A DNA stretch of 42,709 nucleotides, taken from Clostridiaceae bacterium. GTDB taxonomy: Bacteria > Bacillota > Clostridia > Oscillospirales > Acutalibacteraceae. A model generated the notes under the pieces. That model worked only from the letters and a program-made list of their open reading frames with translations. It was not told the origin of the DNA and searched no databases. This document shows, in pieces, positions 8,823 through 18,989 of this stretch (positions are counted from its first letter, which is position 1; each line of letters begins with the position of its first letter). The DNA is taken from positions 1 through 42,709 of the forward strand of contig JAEEYU010000033.1 of the NCBI GenBank assembly GCA_016288315.1, written 5' to 3'. Made by a program: the position numbers and the translations under genes.

Positions 8823-11800
8823 ATGATTAAAAAGTTCAGAGGAATCGTATCGCTTCTGCTTTGCGTTGTGCTGCTGTTCGGCAATGTTGCCGTCGGCGGC
8901 GAAGGCTTTGCGGATTTTGTTGCGTCTGTATATGACGCGTTAAGCATCCGCGCAAGCGCCGTTGAAAGCGGCACCTGCGGCGACAACCTGACATGGACTC
9001 TCTCCGATGACGGCGTGCTGACAATAAGCGGCACGGGGGATATGAAGGACTTTACATATAATTCTTCGGATGCTTGGCGACAGTATAAAACTTTAATAAA
9101 AGAATTAATAATCGGGCAGGAGATTACAAGCATAGGCAGTTACGCTTTTAATTCATGTCTTGCTCTTACAAATGTAGAATTTCCCGACAGCATTGTCAGC
9201 ATAGGATTGTGCGCATTTGAAAGTTGCGAAAGACTAACAAACATAGTCATACCTGACAGCGTTACAAGTATAGGTGGCAACGCGTTTGGTAGTTGTTACA
9301 ATCTTGAATATATTACTATCGGTGACGGAATTACTTCAATTGACGGTGGTGTTATCGGCGGATGCTCTATCTTCAGTATTGATGGCAATCTAAAAAGCAT
9401 AACAATCGGTAAAGGTGTCGCATCGATAGGCGAAGGCATTATCAGCCAGTGCTGTAATCTCGAAAGCATTACTGTTTCTCCCGACAATCCGGTTTATCAT
9501 TCAGCGGGGAATTGCATTATTGAAACCGCAAGCAAAACACTGATTTCGGGTTGCAAAAACAGCGTTATCCCTTCCGATGGAAGTGTAACCAGCATAGGTA
9601 ACTTTGCGTTTATTCTTTGCGAAAATCTGGAAAACATTATCATTCCTTCCTCTGTCACGAGCATTGGTGATTCTGCCTTTTTTGAATGTTATGCTCTTAA
9701 AAGCATAACATTTCCTGAATCCGTTACTAGCATTGGCGATTATGCGTTTTTAGAATGTTATGCTCTTGAAAGCATAACAATTTACGACTCCATCACAAGT
9801 ATAGGTGAAAAAGCTTTCTTGAAGTGCAATAAATTAACAGATGTTTACTACACCGGCGCAGAAGAACAGTGGAACGAAATCAACATATCAGAGGGTAACG
9901 AAAAACTGTTAAGTGCGGATATTCATTATGTGATTGAACCGCTCAGTGTTTTAGAATACGAAATTAACGATGGCAAAGTTACAATTACCGGTTGTAATCA
10001 AAATGCAAACGGTGAAATTGTCATACCCGAAACAATAGAGGGATATCCGGTTACAAGTATTGGTAAAAATGCGTTCCAAAACTGTTCGGAGCTCACAGAT
10101 TTAATAATTCCCGCAAGCGTTACAAGCATTGACACAAATCCGTTCACCGGTTGCACCGGGCTTGAAAGCATAACCGTTGATGAAAACAACACAGTTTATC
10201 ATTCTTCGGGGAATTGCCTTATTGACACAGAAAGCAAAACACTTGTTGCAGGCTGTAAAAACAGCGTTATTCCGGCAGACGGCAGCGTTACAAGCATCGG
10301 TAATGCAGCTTTTGGCGGATGCTCCGGACTCGCTGAATTAACTGTTCCTCCTTGTGTTTCAAAAATCGGCGATGGCGCATTTTCTTTATGCAGCGGTCTT
10401 AACAAACTGGTTGTTTATAGTCCTTTAACCGGCACTGGTGCATTCAACGGTTGCTCGGGACTTAAGACAGCCGGTCCGATTGGAGGCGGCTATGATTTTG
10501 AATTTGGGTGGTTTGATACAATTCCCCCTTATGCGTTTTACGGTTGTTCCGGATTGGAAAGAATAATACTGCCTAACAGCATCGGCGAAATAGGTTATAG
10601 TGCGTTCAGCTATTGCAGCAGTCTTGAAAGCATAAAAATACCTTTCTTTGTAACTACAATTTACGGAGGAAGTGATTATTTAGAAGATTTATTTGGAGAA
10701 ATCGGCTCACCCGGAGATAGCCCCGGGAAAGGAACGTTTTACGGCTGCACGTCCCTTACAAATGTTATTATTGGGAAAAATGTTACCACTATTGGTCCCA
10801 AAGCGTTTTTTAACTGCCCTAATTTGACAAATGTATATTATCTTGGTTCAGCAGATGAGTGGAGAGAAATCAGCATTGTTAACAATAACGGGTATAACGA
10901 TTCGCTGGTTAATGCAAACATTATTTATAATTCGCCTTCTTCTTTAGCGTTTTTAGTATATTCAATTAACAACAATGAAGTTACTATAACAGGAATTGAT
11001 ATAAGGGAGAGTAACTTTGCTCTTGCGGGTATTATGCCAGACTCAACCGAATTCGTCATACCAGATTCAATAGAAGGATATCCGGTTACATCTATAAGAT
11101 TTGATGCATTCAACAACTGCACCGAGCTTACCGCCATATCAATACCGGGCAGTGTTAACGATATAGAACCGGGAGCATTTTCGGGTTGTTCGAGTCTGGA
11201 AAGTCTGATTGTTTCAAACGACAACCCGGTTTACCATTCAGACGGAAACTGTATCATTAAAACAGACAGTAAAACTTTAATTGCCGGCTGCAAAAACAGC
11301 AATATCCCCGATGACGGAAGTGTTACAAGCATAGAAAACAGAGCGTTTTACGGCTGTAAAAACCTGGAAAACATTGAGATTCCGGAAGGAATTGAAACAA
11401 TAGGTGCTTTTGCATTTTACGGGTGCGAAAAGCTGAAGAATGTTAACATACCCGACAGTGTCAGCCATATAGCACTGGGTGCGTTTTCCGGTTGTTCCGG
11501 CATTGACAGTCTGAGTGTTTCACCTGACAACCCGGTTTATCATTCATCGGGCAACTGTATTATCAGAACACAAACCGGCTCGTTGGCTCTGGGCTGCAAA
11601 AACAGTGTTATTCCGACCGACGGCAGTGTTCAGACCGTTGGTATTTATGCGTTTGTGGGCTGTTCGGAGCTTGAACATATAGCTATCCCCGACGGAGTAA
11701 CGAGCATAGGCGATTATGCTTTTTCGGGGTGTTCCGGGCTGTCTTTTGTTGTAATTCCCGACAGCGTTACAACAATAGAACACAACGCCTTTTCAGGCTG

Positions 11801-14800
11801 CAACGGTTTAACCGATGTTTATTATAAAGGCACCGAAGAACAGTGGAACGAAATTGAATCCGGTGACAACAATGAAAATTTGCTGAACGCAAATATAACA
11901 TACAACTTTGTTCCCGGCGAATATACACTCAATATTGGTTATCGGATGGTTGACGGTAACGATGCAGTTAAGCCCGCAGATTACAGTGCGTCGTTTGCTC
12001 TCGACGAAAGCTACAGTGTTACCTCTCCTGCTGTTACGGGATATACTCCGGATATTGCTGCCGTTGAAGGCAGGATGGACAGTCTTGACGGCAAAACAGA
12101 AACAGTAAACTATATACCCGATATTTATTATGAAAACAATCTGTTTGATGTTTCAGAGTGGTATAACAACCTAAAAACAAAGCCAAATAACGGCACAAAC
12201 AGTCCGGATGCGAAAGTAAGCCTTTCCGGAGAAAAAGTTGTTTTTGAAACAGGTGAAAATGTTCAAAACCCTGATTGCTATACTTTATGGAGCGCAGGCA
12301 ACGGTGACACCTCTTATTATAAAATTCCGTGTGAACCGAACACAGAATATACATTTCTTTACAATGTTGAACTTGAAGGTGAAGGCATAAGTCAAATTAT
12401 TTTATTTGAATATGCAGAGAATTATACCGATCCAATAGCAGGTGAAATAGGTTGGCATGTTTTGTGCCCGGACTATCAATCTGATGCCGGCACTTATGTA
12501 AAAACCTGCACAACAGCCGAAAACGCAGCATATATCGGTGTTCGTGTCGGCACTGCAGGAGTTGCAGGCACAAAGGCAGCTTATTCAAATATAATGTTGC
12601 TTAAAACAAGCGATATAAAGCCATACACCATCACATACAGATACGGAGAAGTCAACGGCAATGCCGTTTATAAGACAATAACTCAGAATTTCGGCGCGGC
12701 GGTCACGCCTCCCGATGACCCTGAGTTCAGCGGTTATACCTTTGTCGGTTGGGATTCCGAAATTCCCGGAACAATGCCCGCAGAAAATCTTACCATTAAT
12801 GCGCTTTGGATAAGCAGCACGGGAACTTATGGTCCGCTAACATACAGAATCGACAACAACAAAGAAGTTACCATTACCGATTGTGATAAAGAAGCAACCG
12901 GCGAACTTGTCATACCCGAAACAATTGATGGTTATCCGGTGACAAGCATTGGCGGAAATGCATTCCGTTATTGCAGACTTACAAATATTGAAATTTCAAA
13001 CAGCATAAAACGAATAGATGATTACGCCTTCTTTAATTGTAACGGTTTTACAAATATAGATATTCCCTATGGCGTTGAAACAATCGGTAATTCCGCTTTT
13101 GCAGCTTGTTTTTGGTTAACAGACATTAATATTCCGAATAGTGTAATAAGCATCGGCAGTTCTGCTTTTGAGAGATGTTCCAAGTTAAAAAGTGTGGAAA
13201 TCCCCAACAGTGTATCAAGTATCGGCAGTTCTGCTTTCAGAGATTGCACAGGACTTACAAGCATAGAAATTCCCGACAGTGTAACAAGCATAAGCAATTC
13301 TGCGTTCAGCGGATGCACAGGACTTACAAGCATAGAAATTCCCAACAACGTAACAAGCATCGGCAATTCTGCGTTCAGCGGATGCTCCGGGCTTGAAAGT
13401 ATAACGGTGTCGCAGGGCAATTCAATATATCATTCAACAAATAACTGTCTCATTGAGACAGTAAGCAGCACTTTAATTCTCGGATGTAAAAACAGCGTTA
13501 TTCCCGCAGACGGAAGTGTAATGAGCATAGGAGATTCTGCGTTTTACAACTGTTCAGGGCTTACAAGCATAAATATTCCCGACAGCGTAACAAGTATCGG
13601 CGATGCTGCTTTTAAAGATTGCACAAGACCTACAAACGCAACAATACCCAGCAGTGTAACAAGCATCGGCAGTTCTGCGTTCAGCGGATGCACAGGACTT
13701 ACAAGCATAGAAATTCCGGACAGTGTAACAAGTATCGGCAGTTCTGCATTCAGTGGATGCACCAGATTGACTGAAATAACCATTCCCGGAAGTGTAAAAA
13801 ACATAGAGTCACGCATGTTTGAAGACTGCACGGGACTTGAAAGCGTTACAATCGGCAACGGTGTTGAAAGCTTGGGTGATCTGGCGTTTTTATACTGCCT
13901 GAATCTGAAAGAAATCGAATTACCCGAAAGTGTAACAAGCATAGGGTGGCTTGCTTTCTATGTGTGCAGAGACCTTGAAAAAATAACTGTTTCACAAGGT
14001 AATCCGGTTTATCATTCGGCAGACAATTGCGTAATTGAAACAGCAACTGATACTTTGACTCTCGGATGCAAAACAAGTGTTATTCCCGCCGACGGAAGTG
14101 TTACAAAAATAGGTCATTATGCGTTTGCCGGCTGTATAGACCTTAAAAGCATAACCATTCCCGTAAGCGTAACCGACATTGGTGTTCAAGCATTTGAATT
14201 ATGTGTAAGTTTGAAAGATGTAACGATTTTGGAAAATGTTGAAACAATAGGCGAAGGTGCCTTTTATTACGTTGGTAACATATCTTATTCGGAAAATATG
14301 ACGGCAGAAGGCTCTCCCTGGGGTGCCAGATGTGTTAACGGATTTGTTGACGACAATCTGATTTATTCCGATGAAAGCCGAACGGAATTGTGCGCTTGCT
14401 CTACAACGGCAAAAGGTGAAATCACTATTCCCAGTAGTGTTACGAATATAGGCGACTATGCGTTTGTTTTTTGCGAGGGAATTACAGATGTTACAATCGG
14501 CAGCGGCGTTGAAAGCATAGGTGAATCGGCGTTCGCCTTTTGCTCCGGTCTTGCGAGCGTAACCGTTCCCGTTGGCGTAAAAAATATCGGTGCATCCGCG
14601 TTTACCGAATGTTTCAATCTTACCGATGTAAATTACACCGGCACTGAAGAGCAGTGGAATGAAATCAGCATTGCAAGCGACAACGAACCGTTGCTGAACG
14701 CAAACATAAAATATTATGACGGGTCGCTCACAATTAATTATCTTATTGAAGGCAGCGACGAGCCCCTTCGTGAAGCGTATAAAGACAGCTCACTTTCTTA

Positions 14801-16568
14801 CGGTGATTCTTACAGCGTGGTTTCGCCTGAGGTTCCCGGCTATCACCTTGTTGATGACGGGCAGACAACAGTAAACGGTGTTATGGACTTTGACCCGGTG
14901 AGCGTCAATGTATATTATGCCCCGGGCGATTACCCGCTGACAATTAACTATGTTATGAGCGACGGCAATAATGCCGCCAAGCCCGAAAACCATACGGAAA
15001 ACATAACCTTCAACACCGCATACAGCTTTCCCTCGCCTGCCGTTACGGGTTATACACCCGATGTTGATGTTGTTACGGGCACAATGGACGCCGAAGGTAA
15101 AACCGTTACGGTTACATATTCGCCGAACATATATAGCATTAAATACTATGTTGACGGTAAGGTTTATTTAAGTGTTAAAGTCGCATTCGGCAGCGAAGTT
15201 ACCGCACCGGAAAACCCGCAAAAATTAAGTTATCTTTTTGCCGGCTGGACTCCGGAAGTTCCTGCGACAATGCCCGCAAAAAATCTCAGCTTCAATGCTT
15301 TATGGACCGATGTTTACGGCATAGGCGAAGAAACATACAGTTTCAAGAACTTTTCAAATAAAGACATAAAATGCTCACACAGGAATTATAACGGGCACTG
15401 TTTCGGAATGGCAGCAACAAGCTCCGGCTATTATATCGGCAAGCTTGACAAAGCTGATATCGGCGGGGAAAACAAAACCCTTTATTCGCTTTCAATCAAC
15501 AATAATAAAGTTAGGGAGCCGATTTGCACTTATCTTTTAATACAAGGTCCCGTAGGTCCGTTTGGAACCAAAGGCGCAGAGCGTGAAGCTATAGTTGCGG
15601 GCGGCAGCATCGATCTGAAAAAAGAAAAAAACACATCATCCGACTGGAACGCCTGTGTAAACTACATTAAAAATCACAAATACGACTATAAAGGTTCGCT
15701 CAATGTCGGAGTATGGTATAAAGACAGAGGAGGTCATGCGGTTAATTTCCTGTATTACAAAGAGGTCAACAATCAGCAGAGAATCTACGTTTACGACAGC
15801 AACTATCCCGGTTACGAAATGTATTATTACAAAAAAGGTTCATATATTTATGAAAACTCCGACGATCCGCGATACAAATACGGCGACAGCCCTGCAATAA
15901 AAGGAATTGACCTGATGGATGTTGCTACATATTTTGATTATGCAAAAAGTGTTTCTTTGCTTGATTACATTTTTACATCAATAAAATCAGTTGAAATTGA
16001 AAACGCCGAATACAGCTATATGAAATGTGACGGCGAATTAAGCGACTATGTTATTTTTAAGATTCCCGAAGGTGTCGAAGAAGTTAAAATTACACCGTTG
16101 GAAGATAACGCATCCTTCGAATATATGGGCGTTGAATACACGTTCGGAAAAGTTGATGAAGACACTTACGGTGTTCTTGAAGTTTTAACGGAAAGCGCCG
16201 AAGAGGGCAAAAAGACCGAATTTGTTATTGAAAATGCTCCCGCACAGGTGCAGATTAAAAATTATGTTCCCGAACGCACAGACGATTACCGGACATCAAT
16301 AACCTTCACTGCGACAATCACTGACCTCAATGATGATGTAACCGTTCACTGGTTCATTAACGGCAAGGATTCAGGAACAGGCAAAACGTTCAAGGTCGAA
16401 GAAGCAAAAGCCGATTACACTGTTCAGGCAAAACTCATAGACAAGTCAGGCAAAACCACGTCTGAAAGTGAAAAGGAAACGGTGAAAATAAAGCACGGAT
16501 TCTTTGACATTATCATCTGGTTCTTCAGGCACCTCTTCAACCCCGGCGCATATGATAAAAAACAATAA
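8823..16568 (+). CDS. Giant BspA-like LRR surface protein with papain-like protease domain
   Basis: About 2581 residues from ATG 8823; an in-frame TTG at 8802 adds 7 residues but lacks a clear SD. After a signal peptide (MIKKFRGIVSLLLCVVLLFG) come a WTLSDDGVLTISGTG start motif (about 54) and BspA-type LRR_5 units (AF.GC..L..I.IP.SVTSIG) in blocks at about 100-1023 and 1337-1966. Six copies of a NPVYHS.GNCIIET insertion interrupt the blocks. MucBP-like segments lie at about 1033 and 1970, a beta-rich segment at about 1106-1260, and Flg_new repeats with YTFVGW and YLFAGW at about 1268 and 2104. Residues about 2170-2380 look like a papain/C39-type cysteine peptidase: GHCFGMA (Cys2193), GGHAVNF (His2305), YVYDSNYPG (Asp2325). 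The end has a hydrophobic helix, FFDIIIWFFRHLFNPG. Likely exported and surface-associated. Substrate unknown; protease activity is predicted from the Cys/His/Asp order only. Confidence 0.85.
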   Translation: MIKKFRGIVSLLLCVVLLFGNVAVGGEGFADFVASVYDALSIRASAVESGTCGDNLTWTLSDDGVLTISGTGDMKDFTYNSSDAWRQYKTLIKELIIGQEITSIGSYAFNSCLALTNVEFPDSIVSIGLCAFESCERLTNIVIPDSVTSIGGNAFGSCYNLEYITIGDGITSIDGGVIGGCSIFSIDGNLKSITIGKGVASIGEGIISQCCNLESITVSPDNPVYHSAGNCIIETASKTLISGCKNSVIPSDGSVTSIGNFAFILCENLENIIIPSSVTSIGDSAFFECYALKSITFPESVTSIGDYAFLECYALESITIYDSITSIGEKAFLKCNKLTDVYYTGAEEQWNEINISEGNEKLLSADIHYVIEPLSVLEYEINDGKVTITGCNQNANGEIVIPETIEGYPVTSIGKNAFQNCSELTDLIIPASVTSIDTNPFTGCTGLESITVDENNTVYHSSGNCLIDTESKTLVAGCKNSVIPADGSVTSIGNAAFGGCSGLAELTVPPCVSKIGDGAFSLCSGLNKLVVYSPLTGTGAFNGCSGLKTAGPIGGGYDFEFGWFDTIPPYAFYGCSGLERIILPNSIGEIGYSAFSYCSSLESIKIPFFVTTIYGGSDYLEDLFGEIGSPGDSPGKGTFYGCTSLTNVIIGKNVTTIGPKAFFNCPNLTNVYYLGSADEWREISIVNNNGYNDSLVNANIIYNSPSSLAFLVYSINNNEVTITGIDIRESNFALAGIMPDSTEFVIPDSIEGYPVTSIRFDAFNNCTELTAISIPGSVNDIEPGAFSGCSSLESLIVSNDNPVYHSDGNCIIKTDSKTLIAGCKNSNIPDDGSVTSIENRAFYGCKNLENIEIPEGIETIGAFAFYGCEKLKNVNIPDSVSHIALGAFSGCSGIDSLSVSPDNPVYHSSGNCIIRTQTGSLALGCKNSVIPTDGSVQTVGIYAFVGCSELEHIAIPDGVTSIGDYAFSGCSGLSFVVIPDSVTTIEHNAFSGCNGLTDVYYKGTEEQWNEIESGDNNENLLNANITYNFVPGEYTLNIGYRMVDGNDAVKPADYSASFALDESYSVTSPAVTGYTPDIAAVEGRMDSLDGKTETVNYIPDIYYENNLFDVSEWYNNLKTKPNNGTNSPDAKVSLSGEKVVFETGENVQNPDCYTLWSAGNGDTSYYKIPCEPNTEYTFLYNVELEGEGISQIILFEYAENYTDPIAGEIGWHVLCPDYQSDAGTYVKTCTTAENAAYIGVRVGTAGVAGTKAAYSNIMLLKTSDIKPYTITYRYGEVNGNAVYKTITQNFGAAVTPPDDPEFSGYTFVGWDSEIPGTMPAENLTINALWISSTGTYGPLTYRIDNNKEVTITDCDKEATGELVIPETIDGYPVTSIGGNAFRYCRLTNIEISNSIKRIDDYAFFNCNGFTNIDIPYGVETIGNSAFAACFWLTDINIPNSVISIGSSAFERCSKLKSVEIPNSVSSIGSSAFRDCTGLTSIEIPDSVTSISNSAFSGCTGLTSIEIPNNVTSIGNSAFSGCSGLESITVSQGNSIYHSTNNCLIETVSSTLILGCKNSVIPADGSVMSIGDSAFYNCSGLTSINIPDSVTSIGDAAFKDCTRPTNATIPSSVTSIGSSAFSGCTGLTSIEIPDSVTSIGSSAFSGCTRLTEITIPGSVKNIESRMFEDCTGLESVTIGNGVESLGDLAFLYCLNLKEIELPESVTSIGWLAFYVCRDLEKITVSQGNPVYHSADNCVIETATDTLTLGCKTSVIPADGSVTKIGHYAFAGCIDLKSITIPVSVTDIGVQAFELCVSLKDVTILENVETIGEGAFYYVGNISYSENMTAEGSPWGARCVNGFVDDNLIYSDESRTELCACSTTAKGEITIPSSVTNIGDYAFVFCEGITDVTIGSGVESIGESAFAFCSGLASVTVPVGVKNIGASAFTECFNLTDVNYTGTEEQWNEISIASDNEPLLNANIKYYDGSLTINYLIEGSDEPLREAYKDSSLSYGDSYSVVSPEVPGYHLVDDGQTTVNGVMDFDPVSVNVYYAPGDYPLTINYVMSDGNNAAKPENHTENITFNTAYSFPSPAVTGYTPDVDVVTGTMDAEGKTVTVTYSPNIYSIKYYVDGKVYLSVKVAFGSEVTAPENPQKLSYLFAGWTPEVPATMPAKNLSFNALWTDVYGIGEETYSFKNFSNKDIKCSHRNYNGHCFGMAATSSGYYIGKLDKADIGGENKTLYSLSINNNKVREPICTYLLIQGPVGPFGTKGAEREAIVAGGSIDLKKEKNTSSDWNACVNYIKNHKYDYKGSLNVGVWYKDRGGHAVNFLYYKEVNNQQRIYVYDSNYPGYEMYYYKKGSYIYENSDDPRYKYGDSPAIKGIDLMDVATYFDYAKSVSLLDYIFTSIKSVEIENAEYSYMKCDGELSDYVIFKIPEGVEEVKITPLEDNASFEYMGVEYTFGKVDEDTYGVLEVLTESAEEGKKTEFVIENAPAQVQIKNYVPERTDDYRTSITFTATITDLNDDVTVHWFINGKDSGTGKTFKVEEAKADYTVQAKLIDKSGKTTSESEKETVKIKHGFFDIIIWFFRHLFNPGAYDKKQ
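13113..13763 (+). repeat. Nearly identical 69-bp LRR repeat units
   Basis: Successive 23-residue LRR units start every 69 bp (for example 13,182, 13,251, 13,320, then 13,557 and 13,695). They share runs such as CTTACAAGCATAGAAATTCC and TCTGCGTTCAGCGGATGC. Most other LRR units in the gene are much more diverged, so this block has expanded or been homogenised recently. A YHS-type insertion (13,389-13,556) divides it. Confidence 0.75.
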
Positions 16569-16571
16569 ATA

Positions 16572-16605
16572 AAAAACAAGCACCTGAAAAACGGTGCTTG
16601 TTTTT
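16572..16605. terminator. Bidirectional terminator between convergent genes
   Basis: AAAAACAAGCACC and GGTGCTTGTTTTT form a perfect 13-bp stem around TGAAAAAC. A T-run follows on both strands. It serves the giant gene from the left and the minus-strand operon from the right. Confidence 0.9.
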
Positions 16606-16623
16606 ATATGACAGAAGGTGTTT

Positions 16624-16962
16624 TTATTTTTTCAGCCACTCAATAATGGCATTTATTGCTCTTGAAAAAAGCGATGAAGAACCGCCGGCTCCTTTTCCGC
16701 TTTCAGTCAGTGCAAGTAACTGCTCAAGCATATTAATTAAAAACTGTTTGAACGGAGAAAGGTTTGCCGTGTCATCTTTTTCCTCTTCTTCCGCTTCTGC
16801 CGACGGTTCGGCGTCGCCGGGGGTTCTGGGTTCAGCTTCATCGTCGGCGGCAGCAGCATCGTAATTATATGCTGCAAAAGCCGTGACCGCGGGAACCGCT
16901 GCCGCAAGCAAAAAAATGCTCACAAGCATAATTGAAATAAGCTTTGTGATTCGATTTTTCAT
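16624..16962 (-). CDS. Small secreted protein: signal peptide, acidic linker, C-terminal helix
   Basis: 112 residues from the ATG at 16,962, which has AGGAGG just upstream; a longer frame lacks this. A signal peptide (MKNRITKLISIMLVSIFLLA) ends near VTAFAA. A strongly acidic linker (EAEPRTPGDAEPSAEAEEEE) leads to two amphipathic helices, SPFKQFLINMLEQLLAL and, at the very end, LFSRAINAIIEWLKK. There is no known domain. The architecture matches the protein at 22,640. It is the last gene of a three-gene minus-strand run of secreted proteins. Function unknown; the C-terminal helix resembles the tails of its larger neighbours. Confidence 0.75.
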   Translation of the reverse strand: MKNRITKLISIMLVSIFLLAAAVPAVTAFAAYNYDAAAADDEAEPRTPGDAEPSAEAEEEEKDDTANLSPFKQFLINMLEQLLALTESGKGAGGSSSLFSRAINAIIEWLKK

Positions 16963-17030
16963 AGTAATCCTCCTGAATATTTTAAATTGTATTATAACAG
17001 ACCGCAAAAAAACCGCAATTCACGCCGCGG

Positions 17031-18038
17031 TTAATTTAACCACGGAAGAAATACTTCAATAATCTCAATAACAGCAACACATATATCGATTATTAAAGAG
17101 TTCCCTGTGTCGCCGACAGAAGAACCGGATGAAGATTTAGATGTGGAAAAGCGTCTTTTAAATCTGGCTGCAAATGTATTAATTACTTTCGAAGTAGCCA
17201 CTAAAGCTCCGCCCCAAATTCCAGGCTGCTGTAAAAGAATTGAGTGTGTTGAGTTTTCCCATCCTTCCGGCAAGTCGCTGTTTTCCGCTTTTATCAACAG
17301 CCCGAAAGCACCATAAACGCTGTTGCAACCGTAAAAACAGCCCCGGTAGTAGAACGAGGGATATATCGGCTGGTTTCTCACTCTTTTGAGATTGCTGCAG
17401 TTGAAAAACGCGCCGGTATCTATTTTTACACTGCGGTTAAGAGTGATTTTTTCAAGGCTTTTGCTGTTTGAAAAAGCGTATTCATAAACGGTTTCAACCC
17501 CGTCGGGCAATATAAAATCTTTGTTTTCACTGCAGTTGGGATATAACAAAAGCGTTTTCATATCCTTGGTGTAAAGCACACCGTCAACGGAATGGAAATA
17601 CTTGTTGTTTTCATCACACTCATAATGCTTGCAGTAAAAATCCCCTTTCTTTTCAGAAGGTTCATAAAAAAACAAGTATTCCACAGTTGATGGAATAACA
17701 ATTTTATCAAAAACCGTGTTTTTAGGGAAGTTAGAAAGAGCTACATATGTAACCGGAAGACCATTTATTTGCTCTGGTATTTCAACAATTGAATCGCTTC
17801 CGTTGTAACCGAGAATCAATATCTCTCTTACCCGAATCGACCACTCACCGCAATAAAAATCGTTATTATAATAAAAATTATTAGCAGATGTTACATTAAA
17901 TGAGTTGCAACAGTCGATACGAGGTGAGTAAGAAAGCACCTCTTCGGGTTCAGCGGCAGAAGAACCACAGAAAAACACCCCCGACAGCAATGAAACAGCC
18001 AGAACAACCGAAATAATTCTTAAAACTTGTTTTTTCAT
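17031..18038 (-). CDS. Secreted BspA-like LRR protein
   Basis: 335 residues from ATG 18,038, with GGTGA upstream; ATG 18,053 in frame is an alternative. A signal peptide (MKKQVLRIISVVLAVSLLSG) is followed by a divergent LRR_5 region: INGLPVTYVALSNFP, then FHSVDGVLYTKDMKTLLLYP, which is the classical BspA insertion, then VYEYAFSNSKSLEKITL. A basic Ser-rich linker precedes a C-terminal hydrophobic helix, ICVAVIEIIEVFLPWLN. It is probably exported and held at the surface. It sits 43 bp downstream of the next gene on the minus strand and is likely co-transcribed with it. Confidence 0.78.
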   Translation of the reverse strand: MKKQVLRIISVVLAVSLLSGVFFCGSSAAEPEEVLSYSPRIDCCNSFNVTSANNFYYNNDFYCGEWSIRVREILILGYNGSDSIVEIPEQINGLPVTYVALSNFPKNTVFDKIVIPSTVEYLFFYEPSEKKGDFYCKHYECDENNKYFHSVDGVLYTKDMKTLLLYPNCSENKDFILPDGVETVYEYAFSNSKSLEKITLNRSVKIDTGAFFNCSNLKRVRNQPIYPSFYYRGCFYGCNSVYGAFGLLIKAENSDLPEGWENSTHSILLQQPGIWGGALVATSKVINTFAARFKRRFSTSKSSSGSSVGDTGNSLIIDICVAVIEIIEVFLPWLN

Positions 18039-18081
18039 TGAATCACCGCACAAGAAAATTAATTAATCTAATTTCATTTTA

Positions 18082-18846
18082 TTATGAGAATATTTCTAAA
18101 GTTGCCCTTATTATTTCAAAGAAAGAACTACCCGAGGTAAAATGAGTGTTGAAAAAAATGTTAACCGCTCTTGCGACATAAGCGATACTGAATCTGCCGC
18201 CTGCCCAATCGATTGACTTGATAAAAGCAATAACCGAGCGCCAATTTGCCCAATCAATATCAGGCGACCCAATAGATCCAATCCAAGGATTATAACTAAC
18301 GAACTTAAAATATTCAGCGCTTGTTGCTGCATAAAAAATGTTTGAATCGGTAAAGGTGCCTGTTGTGTTCCATGAGCCGTTTTCATATTGCTGAATGACA
18401 AACTCAACTTCAACCCTGACGGTTACGATGGCGTCGATAGTTGTGAATATTAATAATAAAGTGTCAACGGTGGCGGTTTCGACGGTAGCTTCATTTGTCC
18501 ATTCACCGCTGCCGACATCCCGGTCTGAGTCAACCTGTTTAGCCGTCCATTTCACAGGTATCATTCTGACATCGCCCTCAACAGGCGTTACAAGGACTCC
18601 CTGGGTAAATGTGTCAATATATGAACCGAAAGCGGTAATATTGACACTCTCGCCTTTGACTGCTTCATAACGGTCGAGACCAACCCAGCAGTCTTCCGGC
18701 TTGGGAATGAAAGGATCCCTTTCTTCTGTTACGGCGGGTTCGCCTGCAGAAATCTCCGTTTCATCAGCCGCAGCGGATATACTCACAGCGGAAAATGCCA
18801 TTATTACTGCCAGCAGAACAGAAACCGGTTTTTTAAACGCTCTCAT
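18082..18846 (-). CDS. Secreted protein of unknown function
   Basis: 254 residues. A signal peptide (MRAFKKPVSVLLAVIMAFSA) ends around SISAAADE. The mature part has an N-terminal proline/acidic stretch (ERDPFIPKPEDCWVGLDRY), a beta-rich middle (VKGESVNITAFGSYIDTF) and an aromatic C-terminal third. It ends with a helix, SSFFEIIRATLEIFS, like its neighbours. I recognise no domain. AGGTG precedes the ATG. It is the first gene of the minus-strand operon and is transcribed divergently from the LytTR regulator. Confidence 0.72.
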   Translation of the reverse strand: MRAFKKPVSVLLAVIMAFSAVSISAAADETEISAGEPAVTEERDPFIPKPEDCWVGLDRYEAVKGESVNITAFGSYIDTFTQGVLVTPVEGDVRMIPVKWTAKQVDSDRDVGSGEWTNEATVETATVDTLLLIFTTIDAIVTVRVEVEFVIQQYENGSWNTTGTFTDSNIFYAATSAEYFKFVSYNPWIGSIGSPDIDWANWRSVIAFIKSIDWAGGRFSIAYVARAVNIFFNTHFTSGSSFFEIIRATLEIFS

Positions 18847-18889
18847 TTCGTTTCACCTGTCAGGGATTTAATTAAACATACTTTTTTTT

Positions 18890-18917
18890 AGTATATCATA
18901 TATTTTTTCATTTGCAA
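18890..18917 (-). promoter_or_regulatory. Promoter candidate for the minus-strand secreted-protein operon
   Basis: On the minus strand TTGCAA, a 16-bp spacer and TATACT lie about 45-70 bp upstream of the ATG at 18,846. It lacks the paired half-sites of modules 1-3. Confidence 0.5.
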
Positions 18918-18928
18918 ACAAAAAAATA

Positions 18929-18957
18929 TTGAATTATATTATTTTCGAATATATAAT
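18929..18957 (+). promoter_or_regulatory. Promoter of the two-component system
   Basis: TTGAAT, a 17-bp spacer and TATAAT lie 33 bp before the response regulator ATG. This is a good vegetative promoter with no LytTR half-site pair, so autoregulation through modules 1-3 is not evident. Confidence 0.65.
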
Positions 18958-18989
18958 TAATATGATTACTCATTTAAACGGGGTGTGTT

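Noticed and set aside
9120-14700. Regular short repeats considered as a CRISPR array
   Set aside because: The repeats are in frame, encode LRR units and lie within one long ORF; there are no unique spacers of constant length.
16984-17030. Single TTCACGCCG-like half-site before the small secreted gene
   Set aside because: No partner half-site at 21 bp and no TGTTAT box; it is part of a GC-rich hairpin (ACCGC/GCGGT).
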